Assembly: GCF_043643765.1 (NCBI RefSeq)
Contig: NZ_JBHZSP010000011.1
Coordinates: forward strand, 1 to 64,000
Source: Marinomonas posidonica_A
GTDB lineage: Bacteria > Pseudomonadota > Gammaproteobacteria > Pseudomonadales > Marinomonadaceae
Direction of reading: 5' to 3'
DNA: 64,000 bases
Positions 8,509-18,735 of this stretch are shown here, piece after piece (the stretch's first letter is position 1; each line of letters begins with the position of its first letter). The position numbers and the translations under genes are program-made. The notes beneath the pieces were generated by a model. It was not told where the DNA came from and did no database searches. It worked only from the letters and a program-made list of their open reading frames with translations.

Positions 8509-11307
8509 TTGAGTTCACTGATCTGGCTACCGTTTCTCCCTTTATTAGGGACTCTGGTTCCTCTTCTTAGTGCTCGCTATAGTCGAACGGCTTGTGCCTT
8601 TTTGACGGCAGCACTCCCAGCCTTAACCTTATTACTCGTGCTGTTACACGCCGGTGAAATTTTCCAAGGGGAACGTTTTCAAGCGGCTTTACCTTGGATT
8701 CCAGCTATTGGCCTAAACCTTTCGTTTCGATTGGACGGACTTGCACTGCTGTTTGCTATCTTGATTCTTGGCATCGGCTTACTCGTTATTCTGTACGCCC
8801 GCTATTATCTTTCCGCAAAAGACTCCATTGGCAAGTTTTATGCTTATCTGATCCTCTTTATGTTCGCCATGCTCGGTGTGGTGTTATCCAATAACCTCAT
8901 TCAAATTTGGTTTTTTTGGGAACTTACTAGTATTAGCTCCTTTTTGCTAATCAGTTTTTGGGGGCATAAAACCGAAGCTCGCAAAGGTGCCCGCATGGCA
9001 TTAACCGTCACTGGAGCCGGCGGTTTAGCATTACTGGCAGGCTTGTTGATCTTGGGCAACACGGTTGACAGCTTTAACCTACAAGACATTCTCGACAGCG
9101 GCGATTTCATTAAAGCCAGTGCCAATTACCCTATTATTGTGGTACTGATTTTAATCGGAGCCTTTACCAAATCAGCTCAATTCCCCTTCCATTTTTGGTT
9201 ACCCAATGCCATGGCGGCACCAACGCCCGTCAGTGCGTATTTACACTCAGCCACCATGGTAAAAGCAGGTATCTTCCTAATGGCACGATTCTATCCTGCC
9301 TTAGCGGATACTAATCTATGGTTCTTGATTGTGAGTTTGACCGGCTTGGCCACTTTCTTGGTCGGCGCTTATATCGCCATCTTCCAGCATGATTTGAAAG
9401 GCTTATTGGCCAATTCCACCATCAGTCATTTAGGACTCATTACTCTGTTGTTAGGCATGGGAACTGACTTGGCCGCGGTGGCCGCGATCTTCCACATCAT
9501 CAACCACGCAACCTTTAAAGCCTCTTTATTTATGGCGGCCGGGATCATTGATCATGAATCAGGCTCCCGAGACATGCGCCAGCTAAATGGACTGTGGAAA
9601 TACATGCCGTATACCGCCACGCTGGCGATGGTGGCATCGGCCTCAATGGCTGGAGTGCCTTTGCTAAACGGTTTCTTATCGAAAGAAATGTTCTTCACCG
9701 AAACCTTACATCAAGCCTCTCTAGGGTCTTTATCTTGGTTCATTCCAGTACTCGCAACCTTAGGTGGCGTTTTTGCTGTCGCGTATTCAACACGCTTTAT
9801 TCACGATGTGTTTTTCAATGGTGATCCCATAAACTTGCCAAAAACACCGCATGAACCGCCTCGCTATATGCGTGTGCCAGTTGAAATTTTAGTGGCTCTT
9901 TGTTTGTTGGTCGGGATTTTCCCAAGTTTAGTAGTCGGTGAGTTACTGTACGCCGCCGCCAGTGCTACCCTAAACACCCCAGCGCCAGAATACAGCCTCG
10001 CTATTTGGCATGGCTTCAACTTCCCTCTGTTAATGAGTGTGGTGGCCTTGGTTGGCGGTCTTTACATGTACCATAACCGTATTCACTTATTTAAGTTTCA
10101 GGCGCAATTTCCTGCCAGTGATCCAAAACTGGTCTTTGAAAGCATCGTGCAATACATTACCAATAAAGCCAAAAGCATTATTGCGGTGACGGAAAACGGT
10201 TCCTTACAGCGCTACATTTTCTTCACCTTGGCCTTTGCTGTGGTGATGACCGCATCCTCCTTAATGAAATTGAATACCACGGCAGGACAACGTCCCGAAA
10301 TCCCTGTGGATGCTTTGTCTATTACCTGTGCGGTGCTGTTGACCATTTCCGCCTTGGCGACGGTCATTTGGCACAGAAGACGATTAGTGGCGCTGTTAAC
10401 CTTATCCGTGGTTGGGTTAATCGTCTCTCTCGCCTTCGCTCAATTTTCAGCACCAGATTTGGCCTTGACGCAACTTTCCGTCGAAGTGGTGACCGTCATC
10501 CTGCTGATTTTGGCACTCTTCTTCTTGCCGCAAAAAACACCAAAGGAGTCATCTCCACGACGTGTTGTTCGAGATTTAGGGTTAGCCTCACTAATCGGTG
10601 GCGTCGTTGGCACCATCTGTTATGCGTTAATGACTCGACCTTTGGACACCATCTCTACTTTCTTCACGGCCAACAGTAAAACCGGTGGCGGTGGAACCAA
10701 TGTGGTAAACGTTATCCTAGTGGACTTCCGTGGTTTTGATACCTTGGGAGAAATTACCGTATTAGGTATCGCGGCATTGGGTATATATAAGCTGGTAGCT
10801 CGTATGAAGCTGTTCATGCCATCGTCGGATGATAATGGTTTGGCTTGGTCAACGGATCGTCACCCAATCCTACTGGCCGTCATTTCACAAAGTCTGTTGC
10901 CATTAGCGCTTCTCGTTTCTGCCTATATATTCTTGCGAGGTCATAACCTTCCAGGTGGTGGTTTCATTGCTGGCTTGATTACTTCTGTTGCGATTATTCA
11001 ACAATACGTGGCACACGGTGTTGAGTGGATCAAAACGCGAATTAAACTGGACTATCAAATCATGATTGGCTCAGGTATAGGCATCGCCACCCTCAGCGGC
11101 CTGGGTAGCTGGGTATTCGGTCATACCTTCTTAACAACTTGGTTTGATTACTTCTATTTGCCATTGATTGGTAAATTCGAGCTAGCCAGCGCGATGATTT
11201 TTGATCTTGGCGTGTACCTCACTGTGGTCGGTGCGACCATGTTAATTCTCGCCAATCTCGGCCAGCTGACCACCAGCGAACGCCCGATTCAAAAGGAGCA
11301 CGATTAA
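8509..11307 (+). CDS. mrpA: Mrp Na+/H+ antiporter subunit A, fused to subunit B
   Basis: This is the large proton-pumping-type subunit (about 932 residues), related to NuoL, with FWELTSISSFLLISFW and LPNAMAAPTPVSAYLHSATMVKAG-type segments. The C-terminal quarter (from about residue 600) contains the MrpA tail and an MrpB domain (GHNLPGGGFIAGL), so MrpB is fused as in six-gene Mrp operons. I chose the TTG at 8509 because AAGGAG at 8495-8500 is spaced eight bases from it; the earlier in-frame TTG (8491) overlaps this site. It ends in a TAATG overlap with mrpC. The complex exports Na+ in exchange for protons and fits a marine lifestyle. Confidence 0.93.
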   Translation: MSSLIWLPFLPLLGTLVPLLSARYSRTACAFLTAALPALTLLLVLLHAGEIFQGERFQAALPWIPAIGLNLSFRLDGLALLFAILILGIGLLVILYARYYLSAKDSIGKFYAYLILFMFAMLGVVLSNNLIQIWFFWELTSISSFLLISFWGHKTEARKGARMALTVTGAGGLALLAGLLILGNTVDSFNLQDILDSGDFIKASANYPIIVVLILIGAFTKSAQFPFHFWLPNAMAAPTPVSAYLHSATMVKAGIFLMARFYPALADTNLWFLIVSLTGLATFLVGAYIAIFQHDLKGLLANSTISHLGLITLLLGMGTDLAAVAAIFHIINHATFKASLFMAAGIIDHESGSRDMRQLNGLWKYMPYTATLAMVASASMAGVPLLNGFLSKEMFFTETLHQASLGSLSWFIPVLATLGGVFAVAYSTRFIHDVFFNGDPINLPKTPHEPPRYMRVPVEILVALCLLVGIFPSLVVGELLYAAASATLNTPAPEYSLAIWHGFNFPLLMSVVALVGGLYMYHNRIHLFKFQAQFPASDPKLVFESIVQYITNKAKSIIAVTENGSLQRYIFFTLAFAVVMTASSLMKLNTTAGQRPEIPVDALSITCAVLLTISALATVIWHRRRLVALLTLSVVGLIVSLAFAQFSAPDLALTQLSVEVVTVILLILALFFLPQKTPKESSPRRVVRDLGLASLIGGVVGTICYALMTRPLDTISTFFTANSKTGGGGTNVVNVILVDFRGFDTLGEITVLGIAALGIYKLVARMKLFMPSSDDNGLAWSTDRHPILLAVISQSLLPLALLVSAYIFLRGHNLPGGGFIAGLITSVAIIQQYVAHGVEWIKTRIKLDYQIMIGSGIGIATLSGLGSWVFGHTFLTTWFDYFYLPLIGKFELASAMIFDLGVYLTVVGATMLILANLGQLTTSERPIQKEHD

Positions 11308-11675
11308 TGGAAGGTCTATACGCATTTTGTGTCGGCTTGCTCACTGCTTGCGGCATCTTCTTAACCTTACGTGGTCGCAGTTTTTCTGTGGTAATTGGCT
11401 TGACGCTATTGTCTTATGCTGTGAATTTATTCTTGTTCGCCAGCGGCCGTTTAAAATTAAATGCGGCGGCCGTTTTGGGTGAGTCTGAACAATACAGTGA
11501 CCCGCTACCACAAGCCCTCGTGCTCACCGCCATCGTCATAGGCTTTGCAATGACCGCCTTCGCGGTTATCCTCGCCATGCGCGCCCGTGCGGATTTGGGC
11601 AATGACCATGTGGATGGCAACTTACCTAAACTACCAAGTGAAGTGTCGAATAAGTCGTCTGGAGGCAATAAATAA
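11307..11675 (+). CDS. mrpC: Mrp antiporter subunit C
   Basis: The 122-residue NuoK-like subunit has three membrane helices. It contains the typical GLTLLSYAVNLFLF segment and the DPLPQALVLTAIVIGFA block that marks MrpC. Its ATG overlaps the mrpA stop by one base (TAATG), and mrpD begins directly after its TAA, so the three are translationally coupled. It is required for assembly of the Mrp complex in the inner membrane. Confidence 0.92.
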   Translation: MEGLYAFCVGLLTACGIFLTLRGRSFSVVIGLTLLSYAVNLFLFASGRLKLNAAAVLGESEQYSDPLPQALVLTAIVIGFAMTAFAVILAMRARADLGNDHVDGNLPKLPSEVSNKSSGGNK

Positions 11676-13187
11676 ATGCAGCATTTGAGCATTTTCCCCA
11701 TTTTAATCCCGCTGTTATTTGGCGCGATTATGTTGCTGCCTCCGATTTCCAGAGACATTAATTCGCAACGAATCAGTTCCGTTATTGGTACTTTGTTTTT
11801 ATTGATTTCTTCAGCGTTACTGCTGTATCAAATTGATGCCTCTGGCACAGAACTTTATGCTTTAGGAAGCTGGCAAGCACCTTTTGGCATTGTGTTGGTG
11901 GCCGATCGGGTATCCAGTTTACTGGTGTTACTCACCTCCTTCCTAGGCTTTGCTGTCATGCTTTACGCCATAGCTGGAAAGGACAAAGGTGGCGCCTATT
12001 TTCACCCATTGTTTATGTTCCAATTAATGGGCATCAACGGTGCCTTTTTAACCGGCGATATTTTTAACCTGTTTGTGTTCTTTGAAGTATTACTGATCGC
12101 GTCCTATGCCTTATTAATTCACGCAGGCGGTAAGCAAAAAACTCAAGCGACCGTGCATTATGTGATCCTAAACTTAGTCGGCTCCAGCCTATTCTTATTT
12201 GGCTTAGGCATACTCTACGGTACGCTAGGCACCTTAAACATGGCCGACATGGCCATCAAGGTCGGTCAGTTACAAGGAGAAAATGCCACCCTCGCCAAAA
12301 CAGGCGCCTTGTTCCTATTGGTTGTCTTTGGTTTAAAAGCCGCCATGTTACCCATGCATTTCTGGCTACCAAAAACCTATGCCAGCGCCTCGGCTCCTGT
12401 CGCGGCATTGTTCGCCATTATGACGAAAGTCGGCCTTTACAGTATCTTCCGAGTGTATACTGTGATTTTCGGAGAACACGCCGGCGAGCTGGAAAACATT
12501 GCCACGCCTTGGCTCTGGCCACTGGCGCTGCTCACCATCACCATTGGTAGCATTGGTGTATTAGCTAGCCCAAGTGTTCGAACCCTAAGCGCCAATCTGG
12601 TGATTGTCTCCAGCGGTAGTTTACTCGCCTGTGCCGCGATCAATTCCGTTGAAGCCACTTCGGCCGCATTGTATTACATGGTACACAGTACGTTAGCCTC
12701 AGCCGCGTTGTTCTTATTGGCAGACCTAATTAGTCGCCAAAGAGGCCAAGCGGAAGACCGGTTCGTCAAATCTCGTATGTTTACTCAACCTAAGCTAATG
12801 GGCTTTGCATTCGCGATTGTGGCTTTGAGCTTAGTTGGCATGCCGCCATTCTCCGGCTTTGTTGGCAAGGTGATGATCTTGCAGGCAACACAATCCTCCG
12901 TGCAAACCATGTGGGTGTGGCCATTAATCTTAATTGGCAGTTTGGGCGCTTTGGTGACCTTCTCCCGAGCGGGCACGACTTTGTTCTGGCGACATAGCGG
13001 CTCGGCGTCAAATGATGCTGAACCCGCGTCAAAAAGCGAAATAACCGCCGTGGCACTGCTCTTACTTGCTGCACCAGTGTTAGTTATTTTCGGTGGTGCG
13101 ATCACAGAGTACACCTTGCAAGCCGCGACGGCTTTGCATGACATCCAATCGTCAGCCTACGACTTAATTCCGGGGGTTAGCCGATGA
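11676..13187 (+). CDS. mrpD: Mrp antiporter subunit D
   Basis: The 503-residue NuoM/NuoN-like subunit has about 14 membrane segments. Diagnostic stretches are GDIFNLFVFFEVLLIASYALL (with the conserved Glu of the proton path) and KAAMLPMHFWLPKTYASAS with Lys and His. With MrpA it forms the ion-translocating part of the antiporter. The start ATG follows the mrpC stop without a gap, and the 3' end overlaps mrpE by four bases (ATGA). Confidence 0.93.
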   Translation: MQHLSIFPILIPLLFGAIMLLPPISRDINSQRISSVIGTLFLLISSALLLYQIDASGTELYALGSWQAPFGIVLVADRVSSLLVLLTSFLGFAVMLYAIAGKDKGGAYFHPLFMFQLMGINGAFLTGDIFNLFVFFEVLLIASYALLIHAGGKQKTQATVHYVILNLVGSSLFLFGLGILYGTLGTLNMADMAIKVGQLQGENATLAKTGALFLLVVFGLKAAMLPMHFWLPKTYASASAPVAALFAIMTKVGLYSIFRVYTVIFGEHAGELENIATPWLWPLALLTITIGSIGVLASPSVRTLSANLVIVSSGSLLACAAINSVEATSAALYYMVHSTLASAALFLLADLISRQRGQAEDRFVKSRMFTQPKLMGFAFAIVALSLVGMPPFSGFVGKVMILQATQSSVQTMWVWPLILIGSLGALVTFSRAGTTLFWRHSGSASNDAEPASKSEITAVALLLLAAPVLVIFGGAITEYTLQAATALHDIQSSAYDLIPGVSR

Positions 13188-13669
13188 AATTTCTGCCTAT
13201 GCCATTCCATACGGTTCTGCTGTTTTTTGTATGGCTATTACTGAATAACTCAATGAGTGCAGGACACATAGTGTTAGCGTTTTTTTTCGCCATTACCATA
13301 CCCATGCTGGTCAATGGTATGCGTGATGAGCACCCAAAAATCCTGAAGCCTTGGAAAGCCATTTGTTATGTACTAATGGTGATGAAAGACATAGTGGTAG
13401 CTAACGTTGAAGTGGCCTTATGGATCATTGGTCCAGTCAAAAAACTGAAACCAGGCTTTGTAGCCATTCCGATTAACATTCAATCTGATCTTGGTATTAC
13501 TATTCTGGCCAGTACTGTGTCATTAACCCCTGGTACAGTCAGTGCTGAAGTATCTGAAGACAAACAATGGCTGTACATTCATGCGTTACATCTAGACAAC
13601 GAAAGCGAATTGATTGAGACCGTCAAACAACGTTACGAAAAACCAATCAAGGAGATATTTGGATGCTAA
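13184..13669 (+). CDS. mrpE: Mrp antiporter subunit E
   Basis: The 161-residue protein has two or three N-terminal membrane helices and a soluble tail. The tail has the family pattern ILASTVSLTPGTVSAEVSED followed by LYIHALHLD. This is typical MrpE/MnhE. The start codon overlaps the end of mrpD (ATGA) and the 3' end overlaps mrpF by seven bases. Confidence 0.92.
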   Translation: MKFLPMPFHTVLLFFVWLLLNNSMSAGHIVLAFFFAITIPMLVNGMRDEHPKILKPWKAICYVLMVMKDIVVANVEVALWIIGPVKKLKPGFVAIPINIQSDLGITILASTVSLTPGTVSAEVSEDKQWLYIHALHLDNESELIETVKQRYEKPIKEIFGC

Positions 13670-13932
13670 CTTATACCATCGTCATTGTTGCCGTTTGTAT
13701 CTGCGTTGCCTTGATTTTAAATCTATGGCGTTTAATGGTTGGGCCCACTGTGTCTGATCGCATTCTGGCTCTCGATACCATGTACATTAATGCCATTGCG
13801 TTGATTCTTTTGTACGGCATTTACGCCAATACGGCTTTGTATTTTGAAGCCGCCTTGCTCATCGCCATGCTCGGATTCGTTAGTACCGCAGCACTCTGTA
13901 AGTACTTACTTCGCGGCGACATTATTGAATAG
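13663..13932 (+). CDS. mrpF: Mrp antiporter subunit F
   Basis: The 89-residue three-helix subunit carries the MrpF hallmark LWRLMVGPTVSDRILALDT, followed by two hydrophobic segments with FEAALLIAMLGF. Its ATG lies inside the end of mrpE, preceded by AAGGAG in that gene. It sits nine bases before mrpG. Confidence 0.92.
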   Translation: MLTYTIVIVAVCICVALILNLWRLMVGPTVSDRILALDTMYINAIALILLYGIYANTALYFEAALLIAMLGFVSTAALCKYLLRGDIIE

Positions 13933-13941
13933 GATACAAAT

Positions 13942-14319
13942 ATGCCACTTTATCTCGAAATTATCATTTGTATGTGCCTGCTGATCGGCGGTCTGTTTCT
14001 CTTGGTAGGCTCTTATGGCTTAGCACGCTTACCTGACATCTACATGCGCTTACACAGTCCGACAAAAGCCTCGACTCTGGGCATCACAGGGGTGTTAGTC
14101 GCGTCTATGATCTATCAAAGTTACTCAAAAGGCTTTTTATCCATTCAAGAGTTTTTGATCACCTTATTTTTGCTCATTACTGCGCCAGTTGCCGCAAACA
14201 TGATTGCCAAAACCGCGCTGCATCATAGAACCAAAGCCCTTGAGAAAACTCAAGGGCAAGAATTAATGACCAGTATCCGAGAAAGACAAGCGCCTAACTC
14301 AACACAAGACGCTGACTAA
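13942..14319 (+). CDS. mrpG: Mrp antiporter subunit G
   Basis: The 125-residue three-helix subunit has the MrpG signature GSYGLARLPDIYMRLHSPTKASTLG split over the first loop (about residues 26-50). It completes the six-gene operon A(B)-C-D-E-F-G. The last 26 bases overlap the 3' end of the convergent Amt-GGDEF-EAL gene, so transcripts of the two run into each other; no terminator separates them. Confidence 0.92.
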   Translation: MPLYLEIIICMCLLIGGLFLLVGSYGLARLPDIYMRLHSPTKASTLGITGVLVASMIYQSYSKGFLSIQEFLITLFLLITAPVAANMIAKTALHHRTKALEKTQGQELMTSIRERQAPNSTQDAD

Positions 14320-17300
14320 GCAAAGACGGAATGGCATCTGCCGACATGGGTTTGTAGAAATAATATCCTTGGAATATTTCACAACCTAAGGATGCCAACG
14401 TGTCGGCTTGTGATGCCGTCTCCACGCCTTCGGCAACGATCATCAACTCTAGGTTATGTGCCAAATGAATGATGGTTTCGCAAATTTTGGCATCTTCTGT
14501 GTGCGTATCACATTCTTCTACAAACGATTGATCAATTTTTAACGTATCCAAAGGCAAACGTTTTAAATAGCTCAAAGAAGAATAACCCGTTCCAAAATCG
14601 TCGATGGAAATCTTAATATTGAGGGCTTTTAACTCTCTTAATACCTCAACACAACGTTGAATATCCTGTAACAATACCCCTTCGGTGATTTCAAACTCCA
14701 ACATACTGCCAGAAATCTGGTACTTTGCTAATCGATCTGCTACATACGGCACCAAAGAGTCCGACACCAAATGACGACCGGACAAGTTCACCGCGACAGG
14801 TACCATTTCCAACTCTTGCGCTCGCCAATGACTCATTTGTTTAAGGGCATGATCAATCACCCATTCATCGATTTTGACAATCAAACTCGACTCCTCGGCT
14901 ATCGGTATAAATTCCGCAGGGGAAATAAAGCCTTTGTCAGGGTGGTGCCAACGTATCAGCGCCTCCAATCCCAGAATACCTTGTCCATCACGACCTACTT
15001 TTGGTTGAAACACTAAAGCAAACTGATTTGACGCTAATGCGTCATTAATTTCTTTGTCGAAACCGAATTTTTTCGTCACCACATTAGCCATTTCAGAGGT
15101 AAAGAACTGCGCATTATCCCGCCCTTTATCTTTCGCATAATACATAGCAATATCGGCCTGCTGAATGAGCCGATCCGCATTAATACTATTCTGGCTCGAA
15201 AAAGTAATACCGATACTGGTTGGAATGGTTAAGTCTTGGGCGTCAAGATTTACTGGCGCTCGCATGGCTTGCAAAATTTTCTCAGCACGCTCCTGTAATA
15301 GTGTTTCTGTAACATTCTCCGTCACCATAAAAACAAACTCATCACCACCCCACCGAGCAATCACATCTTGCTCACCCGACACCATAGACAAACGCCGAGC
15401 CACTTCACATAGCAATTCATCACCGGCCTTATGCCCCAATGTATCATTGATGATTTTAAAGTTGTCCAGATCCAAAAACAGCAACCCCACTGACGTTTTT
15501 TGCTTGGTTGCAAAAAGCAACGCACTGACCAACGCATCCATCAAATAAGTACGATTATAAAGGCCAGTCAAAGGGTCACTGTAAGCCAAGAATTTTAATC
15601 TTTCTTGCAATTTAATATGCTTGGTCATATCTCGAATATGCAAGGTAAATTCACTGCCTGAGCTGGTATCTGTATTCGCCTTAGTAATGGCAATTTCTGC
15701 TGGAAAATCATGGTTTGGGCTACGCTGTAAACGAAACGGATTGCGGCGATTTAAAATCAAGCCGCTGGACGAAGCAAAACCTGAATTCAAACTTTCAAAC
15801 GTTTTCTTACGATCCGCCTCCAGAACAAACAAACCAATGAAGCTTTTGCCTTCCACCTGTTTCTTCAAACAACCAAAGGTTCGCTCTGCCGCAGGATTAA
15901 ATTCGATCACAGAACCGAAGCGGTTAATGGTAACAATGCAATCCATTGACGAGTTTAGAATCGCCGACTTGCGCATTTCACTTTCTTGGAAACGCATTAA
16001 GGCATCATCACGCTGAGCAATTTCACTGCTCACACGATCAATGACCTGATTGTATTTACGGGCAATCTGCCCGACTTCGGTAAAGGGCTCTTCTGGTACA
16101 GGTTTGGAAAAATCCGCATTGTTCTGTTGATATTGCATAGAAGTCAGCAGATCCAACAATTCTGTTGTGGCTCTGTGTTCTGCCACATTCAAACCTTGCT
16201 CCTCTTGTTCTTTGCTGGCCCTTAACGGCATGACGCGATTTAGTAGCCAGATACAAGAGTAGCCAACCAAAAAGCAATAAAAACCAATCATCAACACACC
16301 TAACGATTGCACGCCAAGTTGCTGCCAGAAGCCTAAGTCATTATCAATCCGTGCTTGGTCACCAAATATCGCCACACTAAGCGTGCCCCAAACGCCTGCA
16401 AATAAATGCGCCGGCACCACATCAAGTGCATCATCCAGCCGCCACGCCTCCATCAACAAGCTACCGTAATAGACAATGACACCGGATACGCCACCAATCA
16501 ATATGGAATCCCCAGGTGAGACCACATGACAGGACGCGGTAATACCGACCAAGCCCGCAATGGTGCCATTCAATACAAACCCCACTTCCACAAAGCCGTC
16601 ACGAAGGTAATTTAAACCGGCGGCAATTAAGCCGCCCCAAGCCGCAGAGATAAAGGTGTTCAAGATGATCATAGGCACCTCGTTGGTCAGTGCCAACGTA
16701 CTGCCACCGTTAAAACCAAACCAACCAAACCAGATCAGCAACGCCCCTAACGCAGACAACGGAAGGTTATTGCCTGGCGGTAAACGAATGCCTTGTTCAA
16801 AGCGGCCCAGTCTTGGACCAATCACCATAATCGCAGCCAATGCCACCCAGCCACCAACCGAATGGACGACGGTTGAGCCTGCGAAGTCAATAAAACCTAA
16901 TTGTTCTAACCAACCTTGTGGCCCATTCGCATCATAAATGCCCGACCATGCCCAGTGCCCAACAATAGGGTAAATTAAAGCACTCAAGATGGCAGTAACG
17001 GCCAAATACCCCATAAAGGTCATGCGCTCTGCCACGGCACCAGAGGTTAATGTTGCGGCGGTGCCACAGAACATCATTTGGAAGATAAAGAAACTGATTT
17101 GCCATGGCGTATGATCTTCATCAAATGCAAATTCACTGCGGCCAAACACACCAAAAACCGATTCGCCAAACATGATGCCAAAACCAAAACACCAAAATAA
17201 CGTGGTGGACAAAATAAAATCGGAAATATTTTTGGCCGCCACATTAATGCTATTTTTACTGCGAATTCGACCACTTTCTAAACATAAAAAACCCGCCTGC

Positions 17301-17350
17301 ATTACAAAAACAAATGCGGCAGTGACTAACAACCAAATAAAATCCGTCAT
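14294..17350 (-). CDS. Amt ammonium channel fused to PAS-GGDEF-EAL domains
   Basis: The product is about 1018 residues. The first 400 form an Amt/Rh-type channel with about 11 helices, including the AERM motif, a TVVHSVGGW segment and a PAHLFAGVWG segment. The last two supply the two pore histidines. The Amt tail keeps the GLNVAEH signature. A PAS domain follows (about 445-580), then GGDEF with an intact RWGGDEF motif (about 670), then EAL with intact LEALIRWHHP (about 800). It could thus both make and break cyclic di-GMP under the control of ammonium binding or flow; that link is inference. The ATG at 17350 follows AGGGTGAG; the longer reading frame adds 21 unlikely residues. Confidence 0.88.
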   Translation of the reverse strand: MTDFIWLLVTAAFVFVMQAGFLCLESGRIRSKNSINVAAKNISDFILSTTLFWCFGFGIMFGESVFGVFGRSEFAFDEDHTPWQISFFIFQMMFCGTAATLTSGAVAERMTFMGYLAVTAILSALIYPIVGHWAWSGIYDANGPQGWLEQLGFIDFAGSTVVHSVGGWVALAAIMVIGPRLGRFEQGIRLPPGNNLPLSALGALLIWFGWFGFNGGSTLALTNEVPMIILNTFISAAWGGLIAAGLNYLRDGFVEVGFVLNGTIAGLVGITASCHVVSPGDSILIGGVSGVIVYYGSLLMEAWRLDDALDVVPAHLFAGVWGTLSVAIFGDQARIDNDLGFWQQLGVQSLGVLMIGFYCFLVGYSCIWLLNRVMPLRASKEQEEQGLNVAEHRATTELLDLLTSMQYQQNNADFSKPVPEEPFTEVGQIARKYNQVIDRVSSEIAQRDDALMRFQESEMRKSAILNSSMDCIVTINRFGSVIEFNPAAERTFGCLKKQVEGKSFIGLFVLEADRKKTFESLNSGFASSSGLILNRRNPFRLQRSPNHDFPAEIAITKANTDTSSGSEFTLHIRDMTKHIKLQERLKFLAYSDPLTGLYNRTYLMDALVSALLFATKQKTSVGLLFLDLDNFKIINDTLGHKAGDELLCEVARRLSMVSGEQDVIARWGGDEFVFMVTENVTETLLQERAEKILQAMRAPVNLDAQDLTIPTSIGITFSSQNSINADRLIQQADIAMYYAKDKGRDNAQFFTSEMANVVTKKFGFDKEINDALASNQFALVFQPKVGRDGQGILGLEALIRWHHPDKGFISPAEFIPIAEESSLIVKIDEWVIDHALKQMSHWRAQELEMVPVAVNLSGRHLVSDSLVPYVADRLAKYQISGSMLEFEITEGVLLQDIQRCVEVLRELKALNIKISIDDFGTGYSSLSYLKRLPLDTLKIDQSFVEECDTHTEDAKICETIIHLAHNLELMIVAEGVETASQADTLASLGCEIFQGYYFYKPMSADAIPSLLSQRLVLS

Positions 17351-17702
17351 GCTCACCCTAAAAAAGTAATAACGCACCAAAATAACACACAAGAAAATTA
17401 ACGTGACACACAAAATGAACCTTGTGGTTCATTTAAAGAGCAATACAACCTATCAACCAATGTTTTCGGGGGTATAAGGAGCTATTCAATAGTTACGCCA
17501 ACTCTGTCACTGGTAACATAAAGACCTCTCTCTTACACTTTTTTTGCATGAACAAGGGAAATCTCAATGCCTCCGATTTCCTAACATCAAAGCCGGCTAT
17601 CTATATTCCAAAAAAGTTTATTTAAGACAATTGTAATAACTAAATCTTTTAAGTATTCTTACCAACAATTAAGAATGACTAGCATTAGAATCTGAGGTTA
17701 AC
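17351..17702 (+). other. Intergenic region between divergent Amt-GGDEF-EAL gene and sbp
   Basis: The stretch is AT-rich and has no reading frame with family character. It must hold the divergent promoters. A candidate for sbp is the sequence around 17640-17690 (CTAAATCTTTTAAGTATTCTTACC and onward), and TGAGGTTAAC before the ATG gives a weak ribosome-binding site. No CysB site can be claimed by eye. Confidence 0.4.
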
Positions 17703-18716
17703 ATGCAATTTAAGTCAGGCGTTTTCAAAACCATCGTCAGCAGTTTACTACTAAGTGGCGCGGTTCACGCATCCGCAGCCGACCAAACCATCTTGAACAC
17801 GTCTTACGACATTGCTCGTGAGCTGTTCGCGACTTACAACCCGACTTTTGAAAAACATTGGCAAGAAAAAACGGGGCAAACAATTGAGATCAAACAATCT
17901 CATGCGGGATCCTCTAAGCAAGCCAATGCCATCATGAATGGACTTCAAGCGGATGTCGTGACCTTTAATCAGGTCACCGATGTACAAGTGCTGCATGATA
18001 AGGCACGCATGATTCCTGAAAACTGGAAAGCTGAATTCCCAAATAACAGCTCTCCTTATTACTCCACTACTGCATTTTTGGTACGTAAAGGTAATCCAAA
18101 AAACATCCAAAGCTGGGGTGACCTAGTACGTGATGACGTGGCCTTGGTGTTTCCAAACCCAAAAACCTCTGGTAATGGTCGTTATACTTACCTTGCTGCG
18201 TATGGTTACGCACAAAACCATTTTGGCAAGGACAACGAAAGTAACATTGATGACTTCCTAAGCACTTTTCTGAAAAACGTTGCCGTATTTGATACGGGTG
18301 GTCGTGGCGCCACAACCACGTTTGTAGAGCGCGGTATCGGGGATGTTTTGATTACCTTTGAATCCGAAGTAAATAACATCCGCAACCAATATGGCGCAGA
18401 TCAATATGAAGTTGTCGTGCCTAAAACCTCTATCTTGGCTGAATTCCCTGTTGCGGTTGTCGCGAAAAATGCCAAGAAACATGGCACAGAAGCGGTTTCT
18501 CACGAATACCTAAACTACTTGTACAGTGAAGCATCACAGCGTTTATTGGCAGGTTTTAACTACCGCATTCATAATGACGTGGTAAAAGCGGAGTTTGCCG
18601 ACAAATTCCCAGAAGTGACCTTACTAACCGTAGAAGAAATCGCGGGCGGATGGCCAAAAGCGACTAAAGACATTTTCCGTAATGGCGGTAAACTGGATCA
18701 ACTTCAGCGTCGTTAA
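17703..18716 (+). CDS. sbp: Periplasmic sulfate-binding protein
   Basis: The 337-residue precursor has a cleavable signal peptide ending near AVHASA/ADQ (about residue 26). The mature part shows the Sbp/CysP pattern: ILNTSYDIARELF at its start, QSHAGSSKQANAI for sulfate contact, and DVVTFNQVTDV and FPNPKTSGNGR later. It delivers sulfate or thiosulfate to the CysTWA transporter encoded next. A hairpin terminator 19 bases after the stop probably lowers readthrough into the permease genes, which is common for binding proteins. Confidence 0.93.
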   Translation: MQFKSGVFKTIVSSLLLSGAVHASAADQTILNTSYDIARELFATYNPTFEKHWQEKTGQTIEIKQSHAGSSKQANAIMNGLQADVVTFNQVTDVQVLHDKARMIPENWKAEFPNNSSPYYSTTAFLVRKGNPKNIQSWGDLVRDDVALVFPNPKTSGNGRYTYLAAYGYAQNHFGKDNESNIDDFLSTFLKNVAVFDTGGRGATTTFVERGIGDVLITFESEVNNIRNQYGADQYEVVVPKTSILAEFPVAVVAKNAKKHGTEAVSHEYLNYLYSEASQRLLAGFNYRIHNDVVKAEFADKFPEVTLLTVEEIAGGWPKATKDIFRNGGKLDQLQRR

Positions 18717-18735
18717 TCTTTGATTAATGAAAGCT

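Noticed and set aside
10785..11307. A separate mrpB gene
   Set aside because: The MrpB domain is continuous with MrpA in one frame, so this is the fused form and not an extra gene.
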